Source: Oribacterium sinus (lineage in GTDB: Bacteria; Bacillota; Clostridia; Lachnospirales; Lachnospiraceae). Taken from it: 64,000 bases of DNA. Below are positions 1 through 8,133 of this stretch, one piece after another. The notes under the pieces are model-generated. The model had not been told where the DNA came from and ran no database searches. It saw only the letters and a program-made list of their open reading frames with translations. The translations under genes and the position numbers were made by a program. The first letter of the stretch is position 1; every line of letters starts with the position of its first letter. The stretch covers positions 104,622 to 168,621 of the forward strand of contig NZ_JACHHH010000004.1 of the NCBI RefSeq assembly GCF_014202695.1. Direction: 5' to 3'.

Positions 1-299
1 AGAGTTTTTCTTGTTACTGCATACCACGCAGTTCTGTCGTATTGATTTTGATTATAATTTCCCTTTAACAATAGACCTTCTAGAATAAGCTTATCTAGAG
101 ATGTTCTAATCACTTTAGGAGTCATATAAGGAAAAAGCTTTGAAAAGGCTTCATTGGAATTGTAAGTCCAGTAAAAGCCATCATAAAAATTTTTCTTATT
201 CGCCTTGTTTTTCTCGCACCAAAAGAGTATATTATCTAACAGTATTGCACAATTCACACCATATGAAGTTGCAATCTCTACATTGAAATAGTGTTGCAT
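1..299 (-). CDS. Phage/plasmid-type replisome organizer, N-terminal part (runs off window)
   Basis: Reading the minus strand from ATG at 299 gives an open frame of 99 codons to the window edge, beginning MQHYFNVEIATSYGVNCAIL. The pattern of an aromatic-rich stretch (NFYDGFYWTYNS), then FPYMTPKVIRTSLDKL, then GNYNQNQYDRTAWYAVT is that of the winged-helix N-terminal domain found in replication initiation or replisome organizer proteins of phages and integrative elements. A GTGAGGT ribosome site lies 5-6 bases before the start. Only the N-terminus is visible, so the C-terminal helicase-loader part cannot be judged. Its position next to a tRNA 3' end suggests it belongs to an integrated element extending to the left. 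Confidence 0.6.
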   Translation of the reverse strand, partial: MQHYFNVEIATSYGVNCAILLDNILFWCEKNKANKKNFYDGFYWTYNSNEAFSKLFPYMTPKVIRTSLDKLILEGLLLKGNYNQNQYDRTAWYAVTRKT

Positions 300-341
300 A
301 AATACCTCACTTTTATGAGGTAGTAGCTTGTAAAATCGGAA

Positions 342-366
342 ACGGGTTCGATTCCCGTCTCGCGCT
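342..366 (+). other. 3' end of a tRNA gene, probable element attachment site
   Basis: ACGGG-TTCGATT-CCCGT forms a perfect T arm, followed by CTCGCGC as the 3' acceptor strand and T as discriminator. The matching 5' half (a GCGCGAG acceptor strand with D and anticodon arms) is not present upstream. A terminator follows directly, as after a normal tRNA gene. The T discriminator and the arm sequence fit tRNA-Gly best, but this is a guess. A 3' tRNA half beside a replication gene is the usual footprint of a tyrosine-recombinase element. Confidence 0.6.
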
Positions 367-374
367 CTCTAAGA

Positions 375-413
375 TAAAGAAAAGAAGCCTGTAAATCAGG
401 CTTCTTTTCTTTA
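375..413 (+). terminator. Strong bidirectional rho-independent terminator
   Basis: A perfect 17-bp stem (375-391 with 397-413) encloses a 5-base loop TAAAT. The stem is A-rich on the left and T-rich on the right, so it can act in both directions. It follows the tRNA 3' end and precedes the DUF4160 remnant. Confidence 0.8.
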
Positions 414-414
414 T

Positions 415-486
415 GATGACCTTTTGGCTAACTGGGATTTATTGGAGAAGGGCGAAAAAACTTTTACTATTGAGCCTTTAAAATAG
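415..486 (+). pseudogene. C-terminal remnant of a DUF4160 protein
   Basis: Twenty-three codons ending in TAG read DDLLANWDLLEKGEKTFTIE then PLK. The DDLLANWD stretch resembles the C-terminus of DUF4160 proteins, which are commonly encoded directly before a DUF2442 gene, as here (8 bases apart). The rest of the gene is missing: the frame runs back into the terminator and tRNA end. The likely reason is loss of its 5' part when the neighbouring element inserted or excised. Confidence 0.5.
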
Positions 487-494
487 GGGGGGAT

Positions 495-734
495 ATGTTA
501 CAGCCTGAATTATTGAGCGTTTCTCCTAAGGACGACTATAAGCTTTTGCTTTTATACGAAAACGGGGAAAAGAAAATCTTTGATGTCTCGCCATACATAA
601 GCGGGGCGTGGTATGGGGAATTAAAAGACCTTGAAGCATTTAAAAAAGTAAGGGTTGCAAACCATTCCGTAGAGTGGGAAGGTGGCCAGGATATCGCACC
701 GCATGAATTGTATAACAATTCCATCAGTGTATAA
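495..734 (+). CDS. DUF2442 family protein
   Basis: This 79-residue protein has the DUF2442 pattern: PELLSVSPKDDYKLLLLYENGEKKIFDV, then SGAWYGELKD, then VRVANHSVEWEGGQDIAPHELY. DUF2442 proteins are usually paired with DUF4160 proteins and treated as toxin-antitoxin-like. Here the DUF4160 partner survives only as a short 3' remnant just upstream. The start follows a GGGGGG ribosome site. The gene converges with the HicB-like gene and their ends overlap by 11 bases, so each stop lies inside the other gene. Confidence 0.8.
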   Translation: MLQPELLSVSPKDDYKLLLLYENGEKKIFDVSPYISGAWYGELKDLEAFKKVRVANHSVEWEGGQDIAPHELYNNSISV

Positions 735-1002
735 AAATGTTTTGCTTTCTATAACTGTCTGTATCGCAAACAATAAAGTTTTGAAATTCGCCGTCTTCTA
801 AACTTAGCTTTTTAGAGGGAGTCGGAATAGGAGTGCTATTGTTTTCATAACTTACTAATGTCATAGCTAGAACATCCTCAGCCATATAAAGAGCATCTCC
901 TAAATCATCCCCACAGGTGTAACAGCTTTCTAAGTCAGGAAAGTTTACGGAAAATTGTCCATTTTCTTCAGGTGTAAAAACTGCAGGATAAACGTATTTC
1001 AT
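724..1002 (-). CDS. HicB-like antitoxin family protein
   Basis: The 92-residue sequence opens MKYVYPAVFTPEENGQFSVN, then FPDLESCYTCGDDLGDALYMAEDVLAM, which is the partly degraded RNase-H-like fold of HicB antitoxins (YPAVF..EE.G.Y.V.FPDL.GC.T.GD...EA...A.E.L). It lacks an obvious added C-terminal DNA-binding domain. The start overlaps the stop of the HipA-like gene by four bases (ATGA), indicating translational coupling. No HicA mRNA interferase is seen beside it, so it may be an orphan or may serve the kinase gene. Confidence 0.75.
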   Translation of the reverse strand: MKYVYPAVFTPEENGQFSVNFPDLESCYTCGDDLGDALYMAEDVLAMTLVSYENNSTPIPTPSKKLSLEDGEFQNFIVCDTDSYRKQNIFIH

Positions 1003-1874
1003 TTTCTTTCTCCTCTTTCTATTGCGTTATCAAGTATCTTTGCTTTTCTCTGTGCCAACATAGTTCGATAAAAATCTTTTTGAATACCTGAAATATACGG
1101 GGTGCTCTCAATAATAGTATTAATTTTATCCATATCGATTCTAGGACAAATTCGTTTAAGCGCCTTTAAACAGGCAATATTATCAGTAGTATTTAGAAAT
1201 TCAAAATAATTAATCTTTCTATCCTTATACTGAATTGCTGAACTTGGAAAAACATAAATTCTATCGTTCATTTCCCTTTCCGAGGAAAGGATATTTTTCA
1301 TGCCGGCTTCAGTGAGATTAGGATATAAGGAAGAGCCACAGTCATACACGGGAGCTAAGTGTATGATCCCTTTCGACTTGTTAATCAGAAATCCCCAATT
1401 CCCATTATGCCTGTCAACATTTCCAATGAAAGCATCTACAATGAACATATCCCAAAAACGTTCTTCAAGCAGTTTGCCGGATATGACTTTTTGTGTTTGT
1501 ATAGTTTCTAAAATACCATCTAATTCAGTATTGTATCCACTCTCTGTATTACTGAGAATAGAATTTTTGAGGGAAGCAAAATCCTTTAATACAGAGCCAT
1601 CCTCGGTAAAATCCTTGCAGGCTACGGCAAGCGTATCTTTATATGTTCCAAGAATGGTTTTCTGGGTATCTATCCCTAAGCTTTCATAGATATGGCAAGA
1701 AAGATATTCATTGATAGAACTATTATCATTATCCTGCTTCAAGCTGTTTCTAACGAAGGAAGGGAGCTTCAGCATATAGCTTTCATTATCATATTGAATG
1801 CCTATTTTCTTTCCATTTGCTCCTCCATACCAAAGTAGTTTATTTACCGGACAATCTGTAAAATCAATCGACAT
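999..1874 (-). CDS. HipA-like serine/threonine kinase
   Basis: This 291-residue protein carries the HipA C-terminal kinase signature: IGNVDRHNGNWGFL is the catalytic loop with Asp and Asn, and LAPVYDCGSSL supplies the metal-binding Asp in place of DFG. The N-terminal part (LLWYGGANGKKIGI, YMLKLP) resembles the nucleotide-binding lobe. It is shorter than classical HipA (about 440 residues), lacking the N-subdomain 1, like CtkA-type kinases. It lies in a three-gene operon between a 77-residue protein (11-base overlap) and a HicB-like protein (4-base overlap). The role as a toxin is inferred from context; the substrate is unknown. Confidence 0.8.
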   Translation of the reverse strand: MSIDFTDCPVNKLLWYGGANGKKIGIQYDNESYMLKLPSFVRNSLKQDNDNSSINEYLSCHIYESLGIDTQKTILGTYKDTLAVACKDFTEDGSVLKDFASLKNSILSNTESGYNTELDGILETIQTQKVISGKLLEERFWDMFIVDAFIGNVDRHNGNWGFLINKSKGIIHLAPVYDCGSSLYPNLTEAGMKNILSSEREMNDRIYVFPSSAIQYKDRKINYFEFLNTTDNIACLKALKRICPRIDMDKINTIIESTPYISGIQKDFYRTMLAQRKAKILDNAIERGERK

Positions 1875-2097
1875 GCTCGTCGTCCTCCAAATTGATGCCT
1901 AAGTATTTTTTTCGTAAAAATCTTGCCTGTTCATCAGATATTACATAACTGTATAGGGCAGAATTTATAGAACCGTAGACTTCTCCCCAAAGACAATCCA
2001 GGAGACTTGAATTTTCTTCTACTCCTTTTACGTATGCTTCTATATCATTTCGCAAGTATCTTGGAAGAGTCATTTCCCAAATTTCTTCTTTTGTCAT
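1864..2097 (-). CDS. Small protein encoded upstream of the HipA-like kinase
   Basis: Seventy-seven residues, starting MTKEEIWEMTLPRYLRNDIE and ending LGINLEDDEHVD, acidic at the C-terminus. I do not recognise a named domain. The protein appears helical and soluble with no signal peptide or membrane segment. Its stop overlaps the kinase start by 11 bases, so the two are translated together, the arrangement expected for an antitoxin or adaptor of the kinase. A CTCC complement (GGAGG ribosome site) precedes the start. Confidence 0.65.
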   Translation of the reverse strand: MTKEEIWEMTLPRYLRNDIEAYVKGVEENSSLLDCLWGEVYGSINSALYSYVISDEQARFLRKKYLGINLEDDEHVD

Positions 2098-2130
2098 GCA
2101 GCCTCCTTTTAAAACAATGTCCTTAAAATG

Positions 2131-2433
2131 TTAATTAATCGGTGTACGGATTTCCTTCAAAATATCCTCGTTTTCACTTGGGTTTTCTTCATCAATCCAT
2201 TTCCAAGAAATCACATAGTCTAAAAAATAGGACTGTTTTTCCAATGCAAGCATTCCCAGCTGTAAGCAGCTGAAAAGATTATCCTCTCCTCTATAAATAA
2301 GGCGATAAGGCATTTTGCTTGTATTTTCCACTTTTCCGGATCTATTATCAAAAGCCTTGTTTGCTATTTCGACTAATGAGTTTAAAATATCTTGCGGCGT
2401 ATCTTCCCGAATATCCATCAGGCTTTGAAACAT
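2131..2433 (-). CDS. Hypothetical protein, 100 residues
   Basis: The sequence starts MFQSLMDIREDTPQDILNSL and ends ILKEIRTPIN. It is soluble, mixed alpha/beta, without recognisable motifs. An aromatic stretch (YFLDYVISWKWIDEEN) is the most distinctive part. It sits 33 bases upstream of the 77-residue gene on the same strand and may be the first gene of that operon. Function unknown. Confidence 0.55.
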   Translation of the reverse strand: MFQSLMDIREDTPQDILNSLVEIANKAFDNRSGKVENTSKMPYRLIYRGEDNLFSCLQLGMLALEKQSYFLDYVISWKWIDEENPSENEDILKEIRTPIN

Positions 2434-2554
2434 AATTTTTCCTTTCTATATGCTCTTTCCCTATAGCGAAAATGGAAATTATAGAGCATAACTTCTATAA
2501 TTCCCATTTTTTGAATTTTAACGAGATATTGCTGGCAAAGTATACGGTATCTCG

Positions 2555-3136
2555 TTATGCTTCAGATATCCATTCCATCGCTCGATTGAACCACGGAATA
2601 CCAGAATCTTTAATCTGTAAATGCTTGTTGTTTAGATTGGCCACTTTTTTGTATCTGATGGTATTATCAAAAAAAGCTACAGAGTCGCATAAGGGTGCTA
2701 CTTCTTTTAGCATTTTCAGAGAGGCTTCATAGCGCCTTCTGATGTCTTCCTCTTTGATGCCGTGGCCGCCTTCCGTTACTCTTTTTGCCACCCGCTCAAT
2801 AGCCAGTTCAGGACTTTCTAAACCGATGTAACACATTTTTACGAAAAATCCTTGTTCCTTTGCAGCTTGGATGGTCTTCACAATGGAAATACCGGAGAGG
2901 GTGGTTTCCTGATTGAAGGAAGTACCGGATTGAATACAGCGATTGATTTTTTCTAAGGCAATGCGCATGGATTTAAACTGCGCTTTTTCATCTCGCCAGT
3001 CCCAGCCATTGCTAAACAAGATTTCGTCCGCATTGATCCGTTCTCCAAGCTCTGCCTGTTTTAGCAAGCTGTATAATGTGGATTTTCCGGCTCCGTTTAC
3101 GCCTGCAAAGATTGTATATCTCTTATTGTTTTCCAT
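2555..3136 (-). CDS. Zeta-toxin-like P-loop kinase/ATPase
   Basis: A Walker A motif GVNGAGKST lies at about residue 12, followed by INADEI and NQETTLSG, the pattern of zeta toxins and related small P-loop kinases. Zeta toxins phosphorylate UDP-N-acetylglucosamine and block wall synthesis; whether this 193-residue member does so is inference. The helical segment RVTEGGHGIKEEDIRRRYEA is typical of the family. It overlaps the upstream 71-residue gene by 14 bases, an antitoxin-toxin arrangement. Confidence 0.75.
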   Translation of the reverse strand: MENNKRYTIFAGVNGAGKSTLYSLLKQAELGERINADEILFSNGWDWRDEKAQFKSMRIALEKINRCIQSGTSFNQETTLSGISIVKTIQAAKEQGFFVKMCYIGLESPELAIERVAKRVTEGGHGIKEEDIRRRYEASLKMLKEVAPLCDSVAFFDNTIRYKKVANLNNKHLQIKDSGIPWFNRAMEWISEA

Positions 3137-3338
3137 TGGCCTGCTCTTTCCTTTTTAGTAGCTCTTCCTGTTGTTCCTGAAGAAATAATTCAGATAGGGT
3201 CATATAGAACTTGAACTCCTCGGCATTTTCAAAATCGATTTCGTCAAACAAAATCATATTTTCCGGAGATAGTGTTTCCCGACACTGCTCATATAAATGC
3301 TGTAGCTTGTCTTTCAATTCGGTATGCTTTTCGGGCAT
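3123..3338 (-). CDS. Small acidic helical protein, probable partner of the zeta-like kinase
   Basis: Seventy-one residues, strongly helical and charged (LKDKLQHLYEQCRETLSPEN ... EQQEELLKRKEQANGKQ). No named domain is recognised and it does not obviously match the classical epsilon antitoxin. The 14-base overlap with the kinase gene and the upstream position suggest that it neutralises or regulates it. It would be the first gene of a two-gene operon. Confidence 0.6.
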   Translation of the reverse strand: MPEKHTELKDKLQHLYEQCRETLSPENMILFDEIDFENAEEFKFYMTLSELFLQEQQEELLKRKEQANGKQ

Positions 3339-3443
3339 CGTTTATCCTCCTTCCTATAAAGTAAAGTGGATGTTTTCCTTTGGCGTTTTGCAGTAATTTT
3401 GTTACAACAACTCTTTTACAACTATTCTTTTATAGTAATTTTC

Positions 3444-4082
3444 TTACAGCAATTCCTTCACCATTCTCTGCAATAGCGGCACATTTCTTTCCATAAACCA
3501 GGGATTTTTCTTAATCCATCCATAGTTTAGAGGGCTGGGGTGCACCAAGGGAAAATTCAGTATTTCCGAAGAAGCCTGTCCCGACAACAGCAGAGAATTT
3601 GTCCCATGGGCTTTACCCCAAGCGTCTCCGTAAGAATATAGTAAGTCCTTCAAGGGGAGCTTTGCCCCCTTCGGATCATAGTGGGCAATGGCGTATTTTC
3701 CAATCAAAATCCGAAGTTTTACTTTGGGAAGAAGTGTGGCTACCGCATCATGGTATTTTCGCATAAAGGGGCGGGGCGGAAGATCCCCACCCTTTCCTTT
3801 TCCCGGATAGTAAAAGTCCATAGGGATAATGGAGATGGATTTCCCATAAAAGACTTCTTCGGAAATGCCCATCCACTCCATCAGGCGTTTTCCGGAAAGG
3901 TCGTGGAAGGGGATGCCGGATTCCTCCACCTTCCTGCCGGGAGCCTGCCCCACCAGAAGAATCCGGGACTCTTCATGGAACTGAAAAATGGGAGGAATGC
4001 CCCGTTCTGTATAGCTTTGATTTTCCGGAAGGGCCTTGATTTCCGCAATCAGCTCTTTCAGTGCTTTATTATTCTGTTTCAT
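3444..4082 (-). CDS. Uracil-DNA glycosylase superfamily protein
   Basis: The 212-residue protein shows the UDG-fold motifs VGQAPGRKVEESGIPFHD (water-activating loop) and HPSPLN (DNA-intercalation loop) with SGKRLMEWMGI between. It has no cysteine at all, so it lacks the Fe-S cluster of family 4 and 5 enzymes and belongs with the cysteine-free UDG-like proteins common in Firmicutes. The expected role is removal of uracil or another damaged base in repair, though this subfamily is poorly tested. It appears monocistronic. Confidence 0.8.
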   Translation of the reverse strand: MKQNNKALKELIAEIKALPENQSYTERGIPPIFQFHEESRILLVGQAPGRKVEESGIPFHDLSGKRLMEWMGISEEVFYGKSISIIPMDFYYPGKGKGGDLPPRPFMRKYHDAVATLLPKVKLRILIGKYAIAHYDPKGAKLPLKDLLYSYGDAWGKAHGTNSLLLSGQASSEILNFPLVHPSPLNYGWIKKNPWFMERNVPLLQRMVKELL

Positions 4083-4229
4083 CAGCTAAACTATCTCCAT
4101 TTTTTTCAAATAAGTCTAGTTATTTTTTCTCACCAGTAGACTATTCGCTCTTCTTTAAAAACTTGCATCAAGCGTACTTTTTATATACTGGGCTTTTTCT
4201 CTTTTCTAAGCTAGGCTGAAGATTTTCCC

Positions 4230-5933
4230 TTATGCAATCCCGTTTAAATCATAGTCCGCAAGATATTTCGCCGCGGTATCGCAGATTCCCCTAAGGCAGC
4301 TCTCCTGGAAGGGACTTTCCAGACCGGCATTCTTTAAGAGCTTTGTGAAAACCACGGAACCGCCCTGCTTGGTATAAGCCATATAGTGCTGCCATGCTTC
4401 CTTCTGATCCTTCTGAATCAGGTTCCAGAACTGGAGAGCAACGGTTTGTGCCAGGCAGTAGTCGATGTAGTAGAAAGGAGAAGAGTAGATATGGTGCTGT
4501 CTTTGCCATCCCTCCCCCTCACTATAGAAAGGAATTTCTCCGTCCAGCTTTAACCAGGGCTGATAAATCTGCACCAGCTCCTTCCATTTGGCGTGCCGCT
4601 CAGCAGGGCTAAGCTCCGGATTTTCGTATACGATATGCTGAAAATGATCCACCATGGTGCCATAAGGAATAAAGCATAAAGCGCCAGCCAAGTGAGAATA
4701 ATTGTATTTTCCGGCATCCTCTCCGAAGAATTCCTCGGAAAATGCCTCTGCAAAGAATTCCATGGACATGGAATGGACTTCGCAGGCCTCAAGGCTTGGC
4801 CAAATGCACTCATAGGGCACCCGATTGCGATTCAGGTAAGCGGCAAAGGCATGACCTGCCTCGTGGGTAATCACCTCAATATCATGCTGGGTTCCGTTGA
4901 AGTTGGCAAAGATGAAAGGTGTCTTGTAGTCCTGGAAGGAGGTGCAATATCCCCCACCCTGCTTGCCCTTGGTGGAGAGCAGATCCATTAACTCATCATC
5001 AATCATGTGGTTAAAAAATTCTGACGTTTCCGGAGAAAGCCAGTCATAGAACTTCTTTCCGGAGGCAACAATCTCGTCCGGATTTCCCTTTGGCTTCGGA
5101 TTTCCGGAGCGGAATTCAATGGCCGCATCCGCATAGCTTAGGGGATAGGATTTGCCCAGTCGCTCTGCCTGTCTTTCGTAAATCTTTGCGGCAACGGGCA
5201 CCACATATTTCTGCACAGCCTCACGGAACTTTTGCACATCCTGCTTGTTGTAGCAGTTTCTTCTCATCCGGTAGTAGCCAAGCTCGGTAAAGTCGGTATA
5301 GCCCAGCTTCTTCCCCATTTGATCCCGAAGATGCACAAGCTTGTCATACAAACGGTCCAGCTCTGCCTGATTATCCTTATACCACTGTCCCTCCGCCTTC
5401 CAGGCAGCCAGTCTTCTGGTATCATCCTTGTCATTTTTAAAGGGAGACATCTGGGAAATGGTGTAAATCTTCCCCTCAAAGGGAATCTGTGCACCGGCCA
5501 GAAGCTTTTCATAGGCGGTGGTCAGTTCATTTTCCTCCTGCAACATGGGGATGATTTCCGGGGAAAATGTCTTTAAGTCGATTTCTGCGTTCAGGAACAT
5601 GATGTTCCCATATTTTTTGGCAAAATTATCTTTAAAGGGAGAGTCTAAAAGGGCCTTAGTCCATTCCTGATTAAATTCCTGAATCTGAGGATAGGCATTG
5701 TTCCAATAGTTTTGTTCCTCATCGTAGAATTTATCTTCCGTATTAATGGAGTGGCGAACCAGGGCAAGGTTGCACATGGTAAATACATGGCCTTGCAGCT
5801 TTTCATTTTCTAAGAAAAGAGCCTCCGCCTCTTCGAAATCCTTGGCTTCCTTCAGCTTTTGAATCAGCGCCTTCATTTCCTCTTTAATGCTTTCCACGGA
5901 AATGCGCTCATAGGGCATATCTTTAAATTTCAT
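4230..5933 (-). CDS. pepF: M3 family oligoendopeptidase (PepF type)
   Basis: A 567-residue cytosolic zinc metallopeptidase. The catalytic HEAGH motif (ITHEAGHAFAAYL) lies about two-thirds along, followed downstream by the third zinc ligand in SMEFFAEAFSEEFF. The length matches the compact M3 oligoendopeptidases of Clostridia, which cleave short peptides of roughly 6-20 residues. The start at 5933 is preceded by a GGAGG ribosome site. The long upstream gap contains a GC-rich tandem repeat. No operon partners are evident. Confidence 0.9.
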   Translation of the reverse strand: MKFKDMPYERISVESIKEEMKALIQKLKEAKDFEEAEALFLENEKLQGHVFTMCNLALVRHSINTEDKFYDEEQNYWNNAYPQIQEFNQEWTKALLDSPFKDNFAKKYGNIMFLNAEIDLKTFSPEIIPMLQEENELTTAYEKLLAGAQIPFEGKIYTISQMSPFKNDKDDTRRLAAWKAEGQWYKDNQAELDRLYDKLVHLRDQMGKKLGYTDFTELGYYRMRRNCYNKQDVQKFREAVQKYVVPVAAKIYERQAERLGKSYPLSYADAAIEFRSGNPKPKGNPDEIVASGKKFYDWLSPETSEFFNHMIDDELMDLLSTKGKQGGGYCTSFQDYKTPFIFANFNGTQHDIEVITHEAGHAFAAYLNRNRVPYECIWPSLEACEVHSMSMEFFAEAFSEEFFGEDAGKYNYSHLAGALCFIPYGTMVDHFQHIVYENPELSPAERHAKWKELVQIYQPWLKLDGEIPFYSEGEGWQRQHHIYSSPFYYIDYCLAQTVALQFWNLIQKDQKEAWQHYMAYTKQGGSVVFTKLLKNAGLESPFQESCLRGICDTAAKYLADYDLNGIA

Positions 5934-6024
5934 TTTTTATCCTCCAATAGATTAGCCAACGAGATAAACATCTTGATAATAAGACCATTTTTCCGGTCGG
6001 TCAATGGGGGGAGGGAATTCGGTC

Positions 6025-6135
6025 GGGGCTGAGGGAAAAGCCCGGAAGAACTGTGGCGGGCAGAGGGAGAAGTCCGGAAGAACTGTGGCGGGCAGAGGGA
6101 GAAGCCCGGAAGAATTGTGGCGGGCAGAGGAGTGA
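6025..6135. repeat. GC-rich 32-bp tandem repeat, about 3.5 copies
   Basis: Units begin at 6025, 6057 and 6089 with a partial unit from 6121. Copies 2 and 3 differ at two or three positions; copy 1 is more divergent. The core is GAAGCCCGGAAGAACTGTGG. It lies in the 375-bp gap between pepF and the chemotaxis receptor, whose composition is clearly more GC-rich than its flanks. No real coding frame: the open frames across it are repeat translations. Confidence 0.75.
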
Positions 6136-6166
6136 AGGCTCGGAAACCTTTAGCCGGGGGGGAGGC

Positions 6167-6202
6167 AACGAGATATCGCACACTACGCGTGCGATACTCG
6201 TT
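6167..6202. repeat. Dispersed palindrome, copy 1
   Basis: Arms 6167-6180 and 6190-6202 are complementary apart from one bulged A. The reverse complement, starting AACGAGTATCGCACGCG, matches the sequence at 63503-63534 closely (AACGAGTATCGCTCGCG), so this is a repeated hairpin rather than a chance palindrome. It lies between pepF and the chemotaxis gene. Confidence 0.65.
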
Positions 6203-6308
6203 AAGAATAAAAAATCACCCGGACCCGAAGGCCCAGGCGATGGAGGGATAGCATAACGAAATCTATAGTTTCTTGAATTGCTTTTATATCTAGCTCTATA
6301 GCATAGCT

Positions 6309-7991
6309 TTAAAGTTTGAATTTTGCTAAAAGCTCTTCCATGTTTTGTACCTGATCGAAAAGCTTTGCGCTGCTGGCGGCGGACTCTTCGGCGGTGGCGG
6401 AGTTATGCTGTACCACAGCGGATACCTGTTCCAAGCCCTGGGCAATTTCTTCCACGGATTTGGACTGGCTCTGAGAAAGGCTTGCGATTTCCGTAATCTT
6501 CTCATGCATTTCCTGAGAACGCTTCACAATCTGTGCCAAGGACTTTGTGGCTTCCTCAGTCATTTGAGAACCGGTCTCGATGGAGCGGACGGTGTTTTCA
6601 ATGAGGGCGGTGGTGTTCTTTGCCGCCTCTGCGGATTTTCCGGCAAGGTTTCTAACCTCATCCGCAACCACGGCAAAGCCGCGGCCGAATTCTCCGGCTC
6701 TTGCCGCCTCAACGGCTGCATTTAAGGCTAAGACATTGGTCTGGAAAGCAATGTCGTCAATAGTATGAATAATGTTGCTGATTTCCTGAGCGGTATGGTT
6801 CATTTCGCTCATGGAGTCATTTAAGGCATTCATTTGTGTACTGCTGGATTCCAGCTCCGTCTCTGTGGTTTTGGAAAGGAGAGCGGCATTTTCCGCATTG
6901 TCTGCATTGTTTCGTACCTGATCGGATACGGCCTGAATGGTAGCGGAAAGCTCTTCTAAGGAGCTGGCCTGTTCAGCGGCTCCTTGAGAAAGCACATCGC
7001 TGCCATGGGAAACTTCCTTGGCGGAGGCATTGACCTCTTTAGAGGCATTGTCAATTTCCTGCAAGGTGCCCTTCAGCATGGACTGGATGGTCTTCAAGGA
7101 ATCGCAGATGGCGGAATAATCTCCCTTGTACATCTTCGGGCAAGCGGCTTCATCCCGGAAATTTCCGGCAGCCATATTGCCTAAACGGCTTACGATATCC
7201 GCAATAACGGACTTTAAGTGGGCATTCATATCCTTAATGGCCTTTACGGTGCTTCCCACCTCGGTTTCATCTACGGGAAGAGCCAAATGGGTATTCATCA
7301 GTTCACCCTGAGAAAGTCCCAGCATACAATTTTTGATAGCAAGGAGAGGTTTCATCAGCTCTGTCCGAACGAAGAACACGGTTATGAGTACGAAAATAAT
7401 GGTGGGAATCAGGAGGAAAAGGCTGAGAAATTGGGTCAGGGCAGCCATTTGTTCTGCAGCATGACTCTCTCCCTGCGTTCTTTCCGCTACCTCATCATAA
7501 AGAGTGTCATAGTCATCGGAAACCGCCTGCTCCTTCTCCTGATAGTCCTGACTGTAGAGCAAGTCCAAGGCTCCCTTAAGATCTCCCTGTTCCACCATGG
7601 TAAAGGACTGAGCCTCTAAACCGGCAAGATAGGTAGAGGCATCGGACATTCCCTTTAAGGCGGCCTCTTCGGACTCGCTTAAACCGTATTTATGCATGAC
7701 CTCCACGGCATTTTCCCGGTTTTTATCCACGGTCAGTTCCTTGTTGTAGGCATCCAAATAAGCCTTATCGCCTGTTGCGGCATAGGCTCTGGAGGTTTTA
7801 CTCAGGGTAACACTACCATCGGAATAGTCTCCGGCAGCCACGGTTAATTCAAACTGCTCCTTTATAAGCTCTGTAGCTTTTTTGCTTTGCACCTTATTTA
7901 CTACACCGGCAAATGCGGTAAGGAGCAAAAGCAGAATACTCCCAATCGAAAAAAAGGCTAATTTAGTGGACTGGTTCCATCTCTTTTTCAT
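6309..7991 (-). CDS. Methyl-accepting chemotaxis protein
   Basis: A 560-residue receptor. A transmembrane helix at about residues 10-30 and a second at about 188-210 flank a helical periplasm-side sensor of four-helix-bundle type; a HAMP domain follows. The cytoplasmic signalling hairpin is clear from [20 protein letters not shown] and [15 protein letters not shown]. It would signal through CheW/CheA to the flagellar motor. It has no aspartate/serine pocket that I can assign, so the ligand is unknown. A sigma-28-type promoter lies upstream, in keeping with membership of the motility regulon. Confidence 0.93.
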   Translation of the reverse strand: MKKRWNQSTKLAFFSIGSILLLLLTAFAGVVNKVQSKKATELIKEQFELTVAAGDYSDGSVTLSKTSRAYAATGDKAYLDAYNKELTVDKNRENAVEVMHKYGLSESEEAALKGMSDASTYLAGLEAQSFTMVEQGDLKGALDLLYSQDYQEKEQAVSDDYDTLYDEVAERTQGESHAAEQMAALTQFLSLFLLIPTIIFVLITVFFVRTELMKPLLAIKNCMLGLSQGELMNTHLALPVDETEVGSTVKAIKDMNAHLKSVIADIVSRLGNMAAGNFRDEAACPKMYKGDYSAICDSLKTIQSMLKGTLQEIDNASKEVNASAKEVSHGSDVLSQGAAEQASSLEELSATIQAVSDQVRNNADNAENAALLSKTTETELESSSTQMNALNDSMSEMNHTAQEISNIIHTIDDIAFQTNVLALNAAVEAARAGEFGRGFAVVADEVRNLAGKSAEAAKNTTALIENTVRSIETGSQMTEEATKSLAQIVKRSQEMHEKITEIASLSQSQSKSVEEIAQGLEQVSAVVQHNSATAEESAASSAKLFDQVQNMEELLAKFKL

Positions 7992-8106
7992 AATCCCCTC
8001 CTAGGATGAGTCCAATATCTTGGTCTTCATTGTTTTTGCATACTATTCTGCATACTAATAGTTTAAGATAATGGTATTTTGCTTACGGTTCTGTGTAAGT
8101 ATTAGA

Positions 8107-8133
8107 TTATCGGCAAGATACAAAATTAATTAA
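8107..8133 (-). promoter_or_regulatory. Candidate sigma-28 (FliA/SigD) promoter for the chemotaxis receptor
   Basis: On the minus strand TTAA (8130-8133), 15 bases, then GCCGATAA (8107-8114) matches the flagellar sigma consensus TAAA-N15-GCCGATAA except for one base. It is about 110 bases before the receptor start. The rest of the 362-bp divergent gap (7992-8353) is AT-rich and includes a TATACT box near 8260 that may serve the dipeptidase gene, without a clear -35. Confidence 0.6.

Noticed and set aside
5930..6183. Pro/Ser-rich frames upstream of pepF
   Set aside because: Translation of the GC-rich 32-bp tandem repeat in several frames; no ribosome site or motif.
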